From: Halovenus carboxidivorans
Lineage (GTDB): Archaea > Halobacteriota > Halobacteria > Halobacteriales > Haloarculaceae
Reading direction: 5' to 3'
Assembly (NCBI RefSeq): GCF_009831575.1
Contig: NZ_WUUT01000001.1
Location: forward strand, 519,345 to 583,344
DNA: 64,000 nucleotides
Each line of letters begins with the position of its first letter. Within the stretch, counting starts at the first letter, position 1. Positions 26,565 through 35,971 of this stretch are shown here, in pieces. The position numbers were made by a program, and so were the translations under genes. The notes under the pieces were generated by a model, which saw nothing but the letters and a program-made list of their open reading frames with translations, was not told the DNA's origin and ran no database searches.

Positions 26565-28208
26565 TCAGGACACGCTGCGGTCCGGGACGGTCATCTGGAC
26601 GGTCGTCCCGCTCTCGTTGGTGAACGTGACCGTGCCGTTGAGCTTCTTGATCCCCCACTTGATCCGCCAGAGACCGAGACCGGTGCCGTGTTGCAGCGGC
26701 GTCTCGGAGCCGGCGTCGAGCGCGGCGAGTTCGGAGTCGGGGATGCCGGGGCCGTCGTCGCTGACGGTGATCCGGTAGCCGGTCGCGTACTCGGTGATCC
26801 CGACCTCGACGGTCGTGTCGGCGTACCGGACGGCGTTGCCGACCGAGCTATCGAGCGCCGCGGTCAGCGCCTCCCAGTCAGTCACCAGCGACGCGGACTC
26901 GGGCGCGTCGAGTTCGATCTCGACCTCGTTGTCCGAGCGCTCGCAGCGATCCGCGATCACCTCCTCGGCGACGGCCACCAGATCCCGTTCGGTCTCGTGG
27001 ATCCGCCGCGAGACGAACCGGTCTATCGAGCGGGCCTTGTGGCCCAGATCCGCGAGTCCGTCGGCGGAGTCGATGATCGCCTCCGCCCGGTCGTCGTGGC
27101 CGTTCTCCGCGAGCACTTCGGCGTTGCTCTTGATCACGTCGACGTTGTTCCGGAGGTTGTGCCGGAGCACGCGGTTCAGCACTTCGAGGCGCTGTTTCCG
27201 GAGTTCCCGTTCCGTCACGTCGTGGAGGCTGATGATACAGCCGAGCTGTCGGTCGTGCTGGTCCGTGAAACTCGAAATCTCGGGGTCGAACTGCTGTCTG
27301 CTCACGCCCGACCGGCGCTCGTAGGTCTCCATCCCGCGCAACTCTTCGAGCGTGACGCCGAGGATGTCGCTGATCGGCTTCCCCAGCGGCTCCGTCCGGC
27401 TGAGGCCGAACTCCTCGGCCGCCTTCGGGTTGAGCTTGATCACCCGCTCGTTGTCGTCGACGACGAAGATCAGGTCGTCCGTCTCCCGGGCGATGGCCTG
27501 TTCACCGACGGTCCCGGCCGCCGGCGTCGACTCGAATATCTCGAAGCCGAACAGGGCGAACACGAGCAACCCGGCGGGAAACAGAAAGCCGACGGCGTAT
27601 CCTGTCGCCGCGGCGGTCAGCCCCACGTCCTCCAACAGCGTCGGCGTGATGTTGAGGATGAACAGGGGGCTGATCGCGGCCGTCCCGAGGACGATACCCT
27701 GTCCGAGCGAGAGGTGGCCGTACTCGTGGGTCGTCCGGACGACCAGATAGATCCCGATGATCAACAGGAAAAAGACGTGTACGGTCGCCAGCGATCCGAT
27801 CGTCTGCAGGATGACACCGTCCACCGGTAGATTGAACACGGAGACGAAGACCAGTCCGGTGACTCCGACGAGCGGGAGCGACAGCAACGCGACCGTCCGC
27901 CGGCGCAGTCGGGTGTAGGTGCCGGTGTACTCAAGAGCGAAGACCAGCCACGGCAACATGGCGAACGCCCACGACAGAAACGCGATGTCGGACCACAGCG
28001 GGGGCCCTCTGCTGGGCCCGGACGCGCCGAAGGCCATTCCGACCGCTCCGCCGACGACCGCGCCGATCCCGAGCAACAGGGTGAACATCCCGAACGCAGT
28101 GACCCCTGGCTCGTCCCACCTGCGGTTGCAGTACGCACCGAGCGTACAGAGGAGGACTCCCGACAGAAACGCGATACCGAACAGAGCGGTATCGAGCGGG
28201 GTGGTCAT
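26565..28208 (-). CDS. Membrane histidine kinase with 7TM-like, PAS and HATPase domains
   Basis: A 547-residue sensor kinase. Residues 1-215 hold about seven membrane helices, like the histidine-kinase N-terminal 7TM module. A PAS domain follows (IFVVDDNERVIKLNPKAAEEFG). The phosphorylation box is VLRHNLRNN with His350, a typical haloarchaeal form. The ATPase has an N-box (SSVGNAVRYAD), DDGPGIP and GTGLGLW. The ATG at 28208 was chosen because the upstream frame is the shadow of the 133-residue gene. It faces the BKACE stop with no gap. No response regulator is adjacent. Confidence 0.9.
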   Translation of the reverse strand: MTTPLDTALFGIAFLSGVLLCTLGAYCNRRWDEPGVTAFGMFTLLLGIGAVVGGAVGMAFGASGPSRGPPLWSDIAFLSWAFAMLPWLVFALEYTGTYTRLRRRTVALLSLPLVGVTGLVFVSVFNLPVDGVILQTIGSLATVHVFFLLIIGIYLVVRTTHEYGHLSLGQGIVLGTAAISPLFILNITPTLLEDVGLTAAATGYAVGFLFPAGLLVFALFGFEIFESTPAAGTVGEQAIARETDDLIFVVDDNERVIKLNPKAAEEFGLSRTEPLGKPISDILGVTLEELRGMETYERRSGVSRQQFDPEISSFTDQHDRQLGCIISLHDVTERELRKQRLEVLNRVLRHNLRNNVDVIKSNAEVLAENGHDDRAEAIIDSADGLADLGHKARSIDRFVSRRIHETERDLVAVAEEVIADRCERSDNEVEIELDAPESASLVTDWEALTAALDSSVGNAVRYADTTVEVGITEYATGYRITVSDDGPGIPDSELAALDAGSETPLQHGTGLGLWRIKWGIKKLNGTVTFTNESGTTVQMTVPDRSVS

Positions 28209-28291
28209 TGTCAGTTCGTTTACTCGGATCGGATAAAAAACTGTACTGCTTTCTCTCCCGGAGAAAGTGCCGCCTGCCGAAACGACACGGT

Positions 28292-28693
28292 TCAGGACCG
28301 CTCGGGGACGCCGGTCAGTAGCTGTGCCACGTCCCCGATATTGTGCGTATCGAGCAGCAACTCGGCGGCCTCCCGCAGCGCGAACTCGGGGCTCATCTCG
28401 ACGCCGTAACAGGCCGCGTACAGCCCCAGCCAGTCGTTCATCGCCCCTTCGAGGGCGCGGTACTGATCCGGCGGGAACTGTACCATCTGTCCGCCGGTGC
28501 GGGCCTCGATGTACAGCGAAATCGCCGGGCCTGCCCCCGTCCGGAGGTAGCTCATCGCCCGCTGTTCGTCCGGGGGCGAGGCCGGCGGCTCGAAGGCCGC
28601 ACAGTCCTCGGTCGCCCGGTCGGCCAGGTCGTCGATGCGCTCGCCGAACCGCTCGACTGCCGGCCGGTCGCTTCCCGGCTGTTCGGTCGTCAT
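28292..28693 (-). CDS. Hypothetical protein linked to the ETF operon, 133 aa
   Basis: A 133-residue soluble helical protein. It begins MTTEQPGSDR and has ISLYIEARTGGQMVQFPPDQYRALEGAMNDW and CYGVEMSPEFALREAAELL segments with no recognised motif. Its start overlaps the stop of the FixCX gene (ATGA, 28690-28693), so it belongs to the ferredoxin-FixABCX unit. A small accessory or assembly factor for the flavoprotein is possible, but nothing in the sequence proves it. Confidence 0.78.
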   Translation of the reverse strand: MTTEQPGSDRPAVERFGERIDDLADRATEDCAAFEPPASPPDEQRAMSYLRTGAGPAISLYIEARTGGQMVQFPPDQYRALEGAMNDWLGLYAACYGVEMSPEFALREAAELLLDTHNIGDVAQLLTGVPERS

Positions 28694-30348
28694 CCGTCCT
28701 CGAACTCGACACCCTTGCCGCCGCCGGGATGCTCCCACTTCGTGTCCGCGACCACCGCACAGGTGCCACACTCGACGCAGGGCTGGGTGTCCAGGCTGAC
28801 TTTCTTCTCCTCGGTTCCGTTCGTCGTGACGGTCTCCTCGCGGTAACAGCCCCCGCCGAAGCCGCTCGCGCTGACCGGACAGGCCGTGACCGCCGTCCCG
28901 GAGGCCTCGAAACTGTCGTCGAGCAGTTCGATGTGCGGATCGTCCACGTCGTAGGTCAGATCGCCGATCCGGTCGTCCAACTCCGGCGGATCGATCTCGC
29001 TCTCGTCGACGACCCGGGTTCCGAGCACTTCCCCGATCCGGGTCGGCACGTCGACGTAGGTGAGCCGCGTGTCGGGGATCATCCCGAGCAGATACGGGGA
29101 GTTGTACGCGCGTTCGAGCAACCCGCCGAACAGTTTCAGGCCCGCGGTCCCGACCGGGGAATCGAGCAGCCGACTCCCGACGCCGGTCACGAGGTCGCTC
29201 TCCGACAGCGCATGGGTCGCCCGGTAGCGTCGCGGTCGGAGTTTCGCCATCACGCCCTCGTCGTACAACTTCTGCTCGTAGAGGTCGCCGGCCGAGCGCG
29301 GATTCCCGCGGGCTTTCGCCTCCATGATCGCCTCGGCGGCCAGCCCGCCGGCAGTGACGGCGTGGTTCATCCCCTTGATTACCGGTCCCTGCGCCTGCAT
29401 CTGCCCGGCCGCGTCACCGACCAGCAGCAACCGCCCGCGGTGGGGCGAGGGGTGGGCGACCTTCTTCGAGTCCGGGACGAGTTTCGCGGAGTACTCCCGT
29501 TCGTGGTACTCCCCGTCGAACCACTGCTCCAGCAGCGGATGCGTCAGCAGGGAATCGAGCAACTCGTGTGGCTCCGCGCCGCTGTCGGCAATCGAGTCCA
29601 GGTGGAAGACCGTCCCGATGGACAGCGAGGACTCGTTCGTGTACAGGAAGCCCCCGCCCCGGACGCCGTCGAAGAGATCACCCGAAAAGAGGTGTGCGTC
29701 CCCTTCGTCCTCCTCGAGACCGAACCGCTCGTTGATCGTCTCGGGGTGCATCTCGACGACGGCCTTGACGCCCTGGAACCACTCCTCGGGTTCCTCCCAG
29801 TCCATCAGCCCGGCGTCGCGGGCGAGTTCGGAGTTGACGCCGTCGGCCGCGACGATCACGTCGGCTCTGATCGGGTCGAGTTCCTCGGACGTGACGCCGA
29901 CGATCTGTCCGCCTTCCCGCAGCAGTCCGTTCACGTGTACGTCCGTCAGGACGCCACCGCCGGTCTCGCGCGTGGCCTCGTGGACTCGCTCGGCGACCCA
30001 GGAGTCCATCGTCCGCCGGAGGACGGAATCGCACCACTCGGTGTCGTGGTGGTGCAGTTTCCCCAGGTCGAAGGTCTTCACCGTGTCGCCGGCGATGTTG
30101 TGGATGTAGTGGTCGTCGACGGGCCGCTCGGTCGCCTCCGCTCGCACCCCCGGAAACACGTCGTCGAAGGTGTACGGGGCGGACTGCTCGCCGTAGAGCA
30201 ACCCTCCGGAAACGTTTTTCGCCCCCGCATCGGTCCCCCGTTCGAGCACGAGCGTCTCGACGCCCTGTTCTGCCAGTGTCTTTGCCGCCGTCGCGCCGCC
30301 GGGGCCACACCCGACGACGACGGCCTCGTAGTGTTCGTAGTCGGTCAT
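28690..30348 (-). CDS. fixC: ETF:quinone oxidoreductase FixC fused to ferredoxin-like FixX
   Basis: A 552-residue flavoprotein. Residues 8-30 (AVVVGCGPGGATAAKTLAE) bind FAD, and the body matches FixC/ETF-quinone oxidoreductases, with GDAAGQMQAQGPVIKGMNHA as second FAD motif. The C-terminal 70 residues are a ferredoxin-like FixX domain with ACPVS, GGCYRE and CVECGTC cysteines for a 4Fe-4S cluster. In many bacteria FixC and FixX are separate; here they are fused, as in mammalian ETF-QO. It passes electrons from the ETF to the quinone pool on the membrane. It follows FixB by two nucleotides. Confidence 0.93.
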   Translation of the reverse strand: MTDYEHYEAVVVGCGPGGATAAKTLAEQGVETLVLERGTDAGAKNVSGGLLYGEQSAPYTFDDVFPGVRAEATERPVDDHYIHNIAGDTVKTFDLGKLHHHDTEWCDSVLRRTMDSWVAERVHEATRETGGGVLTDVHVNGLLREGGQIVGVTSEELDPIRADVIVAADGVNSELARDAGLMDWEEPEEWFQGVKAVVEMHPETINERFGLEEDEGDAHLFSGDLFDGVRGGGFLYTNESSLSIGTVFHLDSIADSGAEPHELLDSLLTHPLLEQWFDGEYHEREYSAKLVPDSKKVAHPSPHRGRLLLVGDAAGQMQAQGPVIKGMNHAVTAGGLAAEAIMEAKARGNPRSAGDLYEQKLYDEGVMAKLRPRRYRATHALSESDLVTGVGSRLLDSPVGTAGLKLFGGLLERAYNSPYLLGMIPDTRLTYVDVPTRIGEVLGTRVVDESEIDPPELDDRIGDLTYDVDDPHIELLDDSFEASGTAVTACPVSASGFGGGCYREETVTTNGTEEKKVSLDTQPCVECGTCAVVADTKWEHPGGGKGVEFEDG

Positions 30349-30350
30349 TG

Positions 30351-32021
30351 TTAATCGTCACTCGCTTTCGCGACAGCGTCGGTCAGTTCGCCCGTCTCCA
30401 GGGCCTCGGTGAGCCGCGGCAGCACCTCGAAGAGGTCGCCCTCGACGAAGTAATCCGAGAAGCCGCGGATGTCGGCCTCCGGATCGGTGTTGATCGCCAC
30501 GATAGTGTCCGACTCGTCCATGCCGACCTTGTGCTGGACCGCGCCGGAGACGCCGGCGGCGATGTACAGATCCGGTTCGACGACCTGCCCGGACTCGCCG
30601 ATCTGGCGCTCCTCGGTGATGTACTGCTCGACGTGGCCCTCGAACTCGTAGGAGGCGGTGATGACCCCGCGGGTCAACCCGAGTTCGGCGTCGTCGAAGG
30701 CATCCCGGAGTTCGAGGCCGAGTTCGATCCCCCTCGTGGGGTCCTCGCGGTCGATCCCTCGGCCCATACAGACGATCACTTCGTGCCCGGAGAGGTCGAC
30801 TCCCTCCTCCAGGCGGTCGTACTCGGTCACCTCGATCTGGAACCACTCCTCGGGGAGGTCGATATCGTGTTCGACGACCTCGCCCTCGCGGTCGGGATCG
30901 GGATCGGGCACGTCGAACGTGCCCGGGATGACGCTGGCTCCCTGCGGGTGGAAATCACGGTGTGGCTTGTCGATACAGAGAATCGTCGAGTACTCGAACC
31001 CGGAGAAGTCGGGTCGGGGCATGTGTAACACCCGCTCGAACTCCTTGGACTCGCCCGGCGCGCCCGTCTTCGCCGGGTTCGAGATCATCGCCTCGTCGAT
31101 GTACAGGTCCGAACAGTCCGAGGCGAGTCCGCTGTCGAGTTCGCCCTGGACGAGCGCGGAGAGGTCCCGACCGTTGTTCGTCGCCGGGAAGACGTTGTAC
31201 CGGGGCTCGTGGTAGTCGCGCCACTCCTGATCGAAGTCCCGACACATGTGACAGAAGATCTCCGTGTACGGCTTGTGTCGGAACCGCCCGAGTCGCTCGT
31301 CCTCGTGATAGACGACCCGATCCGCGCCGTACGCGATCGCCTCGTCGGCGAGTGCAGCGACGTCGTCGCCGATGATGACCGCGACGACCTCCTCGGGGTC
31401 GCCGTCTTCGTCGCCGCCGTAGGCGGCGGTGTCCTCGCGCTCGCCGTCCTCGCGGTTGTACTCGTCCATCAGTTCGCGCGCACGGCCGAGCATCTCTCTG
31501 GCTGTCGTCGTGAGATCACCGTCCTGTGTCTCACAGTAGACCCACATGTCGCGGTAGGTCTCGCCGGAGACCCCCTCGACGTACTGCTTGTCCGCCGTCG
31601 GATGATCGAGGTCGGGATACTTCTCTTCCGGCGGGACGTACTCGACTTCTTCCGTGTCCGATTCGTCGGTCCCCTCGACGGACTCGATTCGGCTTTCGAT
31701 CTGGTTGATCGCTCCCTTGCGTTCCTTCCCCTCCTGTTCTCGCTCCAGCAGATCTTCGAGCACGTCGACATCGTCGATGTCCCGGACCATGTTCGCGATG
31801 TCCGCGATAGTCAACTCCGTCAGGTCGGCCTCGCTCGGATCGTCCTCCTCGTCGTCTTCGAGAGTGTCGATGCGGCTCTCGATGAGCTGTTTGACGGGGG
31901 TCCGATCCTCGCCCTCCTCCTCCAGTGCCAACATCTCCCTGAGTTCGTCGGCGTCGTCGATCTCGTTGACCTTCGGCCCGAGATCGGCAATCTCGTGGTC
32001 TGTCGGATCGAGTTCGACCAT
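30351..32021 (-). CDS. fixB: Electron transfer flavoprotein alpha subunit (FixB) with duplicated N-terminus
   Basis: A 556-residue protein, about 230 longer than a typical ETF alpha subunit. The C-terminal part is the normal FAD-binding domain (CMGRGIDREDPTRGIELG, ASYEFEGH, DLYIAAGVSGAVQHKVGM, IVAINTDPEADIRGFSDYF). The N-terminus has two tandem helical repeats of about 51 residues (5-55 and 66-116), each with an IDD...L motif and a closing IESRI, then a linker. This extra module is not known to me from bacterial FixB. It may bind the neighbouring ferredoxin or the membrane. It starts 2 nt after the FixA stop. Confidence 0.93.
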   Translation of the reverse strand: MVELDPTDHEIADLGPKVNEIDDADELREMLALEEEGEDRTPVKQLIESRIDTLEDDEEDDPSEADLTELTIADIANMVRDIDDVDVLEDLLEREQEGKERKGAINQIESRIESVEGTDESDTEEVEYVPPEEKYPDLDHPTADKQYVEGVSGETYRDMWVYCETQDGDLTTTAREMLGRARELMDEYNREDGEREDTAAYGGDEDGDPEEVVAVIIGDDVAALADEAIAYGADRVVYHEDERLGRFRHKPYTEIFCHMCRDFDQEWRDYHEPRYNVFPATNNGRDLSALVQGELDSGLASDCSDLYIDEAMISNPAKTGAPGESKEFERVLHMPRPDFSGFEYSTILCIDKPHRDFHPQGASVIPGTFDVPDPDPDREGEVVEHDIDLPEEWFQIEVTEYDRLEEGVDLSGHEVIVCMGRGIDREDPTRGIELGLELRDAFDDAELGLTRGVITASYEFEGHVEQYITEERQIGESGQVVEPDLYIAAGVSGAVQHKVGMDESDTIVAINTDPEADIRGFSDYFVEGDLFEVLPRLTEALETGELTDAVAKASDD

Positions 32022-32023
32022 CG

Positions 32024-32905
32024 TCAGTCACCTCCCGCGTACGCCGCCAGTTCCTGGAACACGCTGTCCATCTCGCTGTCGTCGCTGGGATCGATCATCG
32101 TCGCCTCTCGCTCGTCCGGCCCCTTCGGGATCGGGTCGACGCCGGCGACGATCGTCGGCGAGCCGTCCAGCCCGATGAAATCCGGGTCGAGGTTGAGATC
32201 CTCGTGATCCCAGACGGTGATGTCCTCCTCGGGATCCAACGCCTCGGCCCGTTCTTCGGCGTCCTCGCGGAGGTCCTTGTACCGCAGGCGATACTCCGCC
32301 CGGCGGTAGCTCGGCTCGAACTCCGGATCGGTGACGATGAACGCCGGCAGATCGGCCTCGACGGTTTCGATCTCGGAGATGTCGCCCTCGACGAGCCGTT
32401 TCGCCCGCACTGTCCGTTCCTCCTCGTCGATATCCAGCGAGATGACGTGGGTGATGATCGGGCGGTCGGTCAGTTCGTCGTTGATGTCGATACACCAGTT
32501 CGTCTGCGGTCCGGTGTGGCCGGTCTCTCCGTCGGCGGTCTTGAAGCCGGCGAAGATCAGATCCGGTTCCTCGTCGAACATCGCCAGTCCCGTCGAAATC
32601 GTCATCGCCGTCGCCCACGTGTCCGCCGCGCCCATCTCCCTGTCCGACAGCAGGTACAGGTCGTCGGCGTAGACGTCCTCCATGCCCTCCTGGAGCACCT
32701 CCTTGTAGCCCGGCGGCCCCATGCTCATCAGCGAGACACGCCCCCCGACGCGAACCTTCGCCTGCAACGCCGCCTGTAACGCGATCTTGTCGTTCGGGTT
32801 CATGACGGTCGGCGTCTTCCCCCGTTCGAGATGACCCTCCTCGTCGAACGATACCTTCCCCTCCCTGAAGTCGGGAACGCCCTTGGTGAGTGTGACCATG
32901 TGCAT
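32024..32905 (-). CDS. fixA: Electron transfer flavoprotein beta subunit (FixA)
   Basis: A 293-residue ETF beta subunit. VVLYMHMVTLTKGVP is the start region, MNPNDKIALQAALQAK and ADTWATAMTISTGLAMFDEEPDLIFAGF are family segments, and ETGHTGPQTNWCIDI matches the nucleotide-binding loop. The ETF carries electrons from dehydrogenases. I chose the ATG at 32905 (MHMVTLTKG); 32899 is equally possible. The gene is 120 nt downstream of the ferredoxin and 2 nt upstream of fixB. Confidence 0.93.
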   Translation of the reverse strand: MHMVTLTKGVPDFREGKVSFDEEGHLERGKTPTVMNPNDKIALQAALQAKVRVGGRVSLMSMGPPGYKEVLQEGMEDVYADDLYLLSDREMGAADTWATAMTISTGLAMFDEEPDLIFAGFKTADGETGHTGPQTNWCIDINDELTDRPIITHVISLDIDEEERTVRAKRLVEGDISEIETVEADLPAFIVTDPEFEPSYRRAEYRLRYKDLREDAEERAEALDPEEDITVWDHEDLNLDPDFIGLDGSPTIVAGVDPIPKGPDEREATMIDPSDDSEMDSVFQELAAYAGGD

Positions 32906-33025
32906 GTATAGCACTACCCTAGATTGAGTACGCGACACACTCCGTGGTAAGTGTTTCGCTCGTTCACATGTTCGTCTTCTTCGGGTGAAAAACAGCGCTG
33001 TGAGGCGTCTTCCTACCGCTTTCGT

Positions 33026-33364
33026 CTAGATACGACCGGCGCGACTCGGATCGACATCGATCGCATCGACCGGACAGACGTCGACACAGAGCATACAGTC
33101 GATACACTGCTCCTCGTGTGTCGGGTGTGCCTTGATCTCGCTTTCGGGGTGGCCGGGTGTGTCGACCCACTCGAAGACGTCGACCGGACAGTCCTCGAGA
33201 CAGGCCCCGTCGGCCAGACAGATGTCGAAATCCACCGCGACGTGCGTGCCGTGGATCCCCTGTTTCTCCTCGGTGAGTTCCTCTCCGTCCGGCGACCAGA
33301 TCGCCACGTCGTCGTTCTCACCGATCTGCTCGTAACTCTGTTCGAACTCTGGATCGATTGCCAT
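33026..33364 (-). CDS. 7Fe ferredoxin of the ETF operon
   Basis: A 112-residue ferredoxin. Cys49-x5-Cys55-x3-Cys59-Pro and Cys87-x2-Cys90-x2-Cys93-x3-Cys97-Pro give one [3Fe-4S] and one [4Fe-4S] cluster, the layout of archaeal dicluster ferredoxins. It is the first gene of the fdx-fixABCX unit, with an AATTTAACTG element (33391-33400) on the minus strand as promoter. A ferredoxin coupled to an ETF and quinone reductase suggests that electron bifurcation may occur, or that it simply connects the ferredoxin pool to quinone. The start at 33364 (MAIDPEFEQ) fits the promoter spacing. Confidence 0.9.
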   Translation of the reverse strand: MAIDPEFEQSYEQIGENDDVAIWSPDGEELTEEKQGIHGTHVAVDFDICLADGACLEDCPVDVFEWVDTPGHPESEIKAHPTHEEQCIDCMLCVDVCPVDAIDVDPSRAGRI

Positions 33365-33390
33365 TGCTAACTGTACCCACTCCTCCCGTA

Positions 33391-33400
33391 CAGTTAAATT
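33391..33400 (-). promoter_or_regulatory. TATA-like promoter element of the fdx-fixABCX operon
   Basis: The minus strand reads AATTTAACTG here, about 30 nt upstream of the ferredoxin ATG at 33364. It fits a haloarchaeal TATA box and would give a very short leader. No operator was recognised. Confidence 0.55.
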
Positions 33401-33465
33401 TTCCACCGAACGGACAACACGACGGAACTGGCGCGCTCGGGGCTATCGCTTAGCAAACGCGGCGA

Positions 33466-35187
33466 TCAGGAGTGTGTGTAGTAGGCGACCCGTTCCTCGT
33501 CGACGGCGTCGATCCGAACGAATCCGACCCGCTCGAACTGCAGTCGGTCGTCGGGGCCGTACCCGGAGACGCCGGGTTCCGCGTACCCCGAGACGTCGCC
33601 GTCCGGGGTCCGCAGTCGGAGGGAGACGTTCTCGCCGGCCGGCACCCAGTGGACGATATCGACATCTTCCTCCCGGGTCACGTCGAGGTCGTCGCCGGTG
33701 TACTCGAAGCGGTCCTCGGTGTGTCGAACACAGCCGAACCCTTTCAGCCAGACGCGTTCGCCGGTCGGGGGGAGATCATCGGACTCGACGAGCACGCCGT
33801 CGTCGGTTGGTATCTCCCGTGTCCCGCGGTCCTCGTGATCGGGGTGGATCGGGACGCTCGCGGTCGCCGGTCCGCCGGACAGGGACTTCTCGACGGCACC
33901 GCCGTCCTCCTCGCGGACGAAAAACGCCCGGTCGGTCTCGTCGTCGATCAACTCGCGGTTGTTCGCGTACACCGAAGACATCGCCAGGTCGACGTTCGAG
34001 GTCGACATCCCGAGTTCGGTCATCGCCTCGACGATAGCCTCGCCGCGAATCCCCCGTCGCCGGAGGCTCTCGATAGTCGGTGCGCGCGGGTCGTCCCAGC
34101 CGTCCAACTCGCCGTCCTCGATCAGTTCGCTGATCGTCGAGGTCGACATCGGCACGTCGTACTCGTCGATTTCGACGTGGCCCCAGTGGATCACTTCGGG
34201 ATACTCCCAGTCGAAGTAGTCGTAGACGAACTGCTGGCGTTTGGCGGAGTCCTGCAGGTCGATCCCGCGGATGATGTGGGTGACCCCGGTCAGGTGATCG
34301 TCGACCCCGCTCTGGAAATCGAGCATCGGCCAGCACCGATACTCGGCGGCCTCCTCGCGGGGGTGTGGCGTGTCGATCATCCGGAACCCCACCCAGTCCC
34401 GCAGCGCCGGGTTCTTGTGTTCGATGTCGGTTTTCACCCGGAGCACCATCTCCCCGGAGCTGTACTCCCCCTCGATCATCTCCGTGAACTCCTCGTGGAC
34501 CGTCTCGGTGTCCTTGTCGCGATGCGGGCAGGCCTCGCCGGCGTTTTTCAGCTCCGAAAAGTCGTCGCCGGAACACGAGCAGGTGTACGCGCCGCCGGCG
34601 TCGATGAGGTCTCTGGCGTGGTCGTAGTAGGTTTCCAGCCGGTCGCTCGCTTTGAGCACCTCGTCGGGCTCGAACCCGAGGTACTCGATCGCGTCGAGAA
34701 TCTGCTCGTAGGCGTCGAGGTCGGGCCGCTTGGTCTCCGGGTCGGTGTCGTCGAACCGGCAGATGAACGACCCGTCGTAGAGTTCCTTGTAGGTGCCGAC
34801 GACGGCGGCCATCCGTGCGTGACCGATGTGCCACGGACCGTTCGGGTTCGGGGCGACGCGCATCCTGACCTCCCCCTCCTCGGCGTTCGGCAGGTCCGGG
34901 AGAGCCTGGTCGTCTTCTTCCTCCTCGGCGTCGATCTCTTCGAGTCGTTCGGGAGCGAGTTCGTCGAGGCGCTCGCGGCGCTGCTCGTGGCTCAACTCGT
35001 TGACCCGCTCGACGACCGGCGCGATCACGCCGGGAATCTCGTCACCGTACTCACGGAACTCCGGGTTCTCGCCCATGAGCGGCCCCATGATCGCGCCGAC
35101 CTGGGCCTCGCTTTCGTGTTCGATGGCGTTGTACAGGGCGTCGATCTCGGCCTGTTCTTTGATCCGGTCACGAAGATCCTCGTCCAT
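33466..35187 (-). CDS. gltX: Glutamyl-tRNA synthetase
   Basis: A 573-residue class I synthetase of the archaeal non-discriminating type, which makes Glu-tRNA-Glu and also mischarges tRNA-Gln for the GatDE pathway (GatD at 50050). HIGH is seen in PNGPWHIGHARM, and the KMSKS counterpart is DVPMSTSTISELI, as in archaeal GluRS. A long helical N-terminal region (first 110 residues) and the C-terminal beta-barrel for tRNA binding are present. I chose the ATG at 35187 (MDEDLRDRIKE). It stands alone, convergent to none. Confidence 0.96.
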   Translation of the reverse strand: MDEDLRDRIKEQAEIDALYNAIEHESEAQVGAIMGPLMGENPEFREYGDEIPGVIAPVVERVNELSHEQRRERLDELAPERLEEIDAEEEEDDQALPDLPNAEEGEVRMRVAPNPNGPWHIGHARMAAVVGTYKELYDGSFICRFDDTDPETKRPDLDAYEQILDAIEYLGFEPDEVLKASDRLETYYDHARDLIDAGGAYTCSCSGDDFSELKNAGEACPHRDKDTETVHEEFTEMIEGEYSSGEMVLRVKTDIEHKNPALRDWVGFRMIDTPHPREEAAEYRCWPMLDFQSGVDDHLTGVTHIIRGIDLQDSAKRQQFVYDYFDWEYPEVIHWGHVEIDEYDVPMSTSTISELIEDGELDGWDDPRAPTIESLRRRGIRGEAIVEAMTELGMSTSNVDLAMSSVYANNRELIDDETDRAFFVREEDGGAVEKSLSGGPATASVPIHPDHEDRGTREIPTDDGVLVESDDLPPTGERVWLKGFGCVRHTEDRFEYTGDDLDVTREEDVDIVHWVPAGENVSLRLRTPDGDVSGYAEPGVSGYGPDDRLQFERVGFVRIDAVDEERVAYYTHS

Positions 35188-35279
35188 TACCCCCTCATTG
35201 GGGGCGGGGAGGTGAAAACTGGGGCGGTCTGGCCCGGCCACGGTAATCCTTATACCACGCTAGACAGTAGTCCCGCCCG

Positions 35280-35891
35280 ATGAGCGAGGACGACGACGCC
35301 ATCGAGCCGTACGACCGCTCCCGCCGCCCGAGATCGACGGACGGTCGTCCCTCCCCGCCCGCGACCGACTCCGGGGACGCCACCGATCCGACCCGGGTCG
35401 ACGACTCCCGACCCCGGACGGACAGCCAGTCTGGACCGGAGACTCTCGCTGACGCCGTCTCTCGGACCGCGACCAGTCCGACGACGGTCGAAAGCCGGTC
35501 GGTGTCCGCCACGCTGGTCGGCGTCCCGCAGATCGACCTCCGGGATTTCGTCTACGCTCACCAGCTCGATCCCGGCGAGGACGATCCACGCCAGGTCGCG
35601 CTGTTCGACATCGAGAACCGGACCGACCAGCGGCTCCGCTGGCGCAGCGCCCGCACGAAGTTCATCGGGACCGACGAGTACACATACGGACCGGCACAGC
35701 TCTCGCTGGAACCCGCACAGCTCGGCCCCGGCTGTCACACCCGCCAGGTCGAACTCGAACCGAACAGCAAGGCCCGGATGGTCACGCTGGTCGAGCGGCT
35801 CCCCCGGGGCGTCGAGGTGGCGAAAGTCGTCCAGACGATTCCCCGCCGCGGCGCGGCCCAGAACGAACGGCTCGTCTTCGCGGTGGAGTGA
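35280..35891 (+). CDS. Hypothetical haloarchaeal protein, 203 aa
   Basis: A 203-residue protein with no signal or membrane segment. The first 70 residues are polar and probably unfolded (RSRRPRSTDGRPSPP). Residues 75-200 look like a beta-rich domain (GVPQIDLRDFVYAHQLDPGE, VALFDIENRTDQRLRW, VELEPNSKARMVTLVE). It contains one Cys. It is divergent from gltX and followed by the photolyase gene; it may be unrelated to both. No family is recognised. Confidence 0.75.
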   Translation: MSEDDDAIEPYDRSRRPRSTDGRPSPPATDSGDATDPTRVDDSRPRTDSQSGPETLADAVSRTATSPTTVESRSVSATLVGVPQIDLRDFVYAHQLDPGEDDPRQVALFDIENRTDQRLRWRSARTKFIGTDEYTYGPAQLSLEPAQLGPGCHTRQVELEPNSKARMVTLVERLPRGVEVAKVVQTIPRRGAAQNERLVFAVE

Positions 35892-35971
35892 GCCACACCC
35901 CGGCTCGCGATTGCCTTCTGGCCCGGTGCGGAAACGCGACTGTTCAAGTGGCTGGCGTCCAACACGCCTGC

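Noticed and set aside
28209-28769. Extension of the histidine kinase frame to 28769
   Set aside because: The added part is the antisense-like shadow of the 133-residue gene and has no membrane or kinase features.
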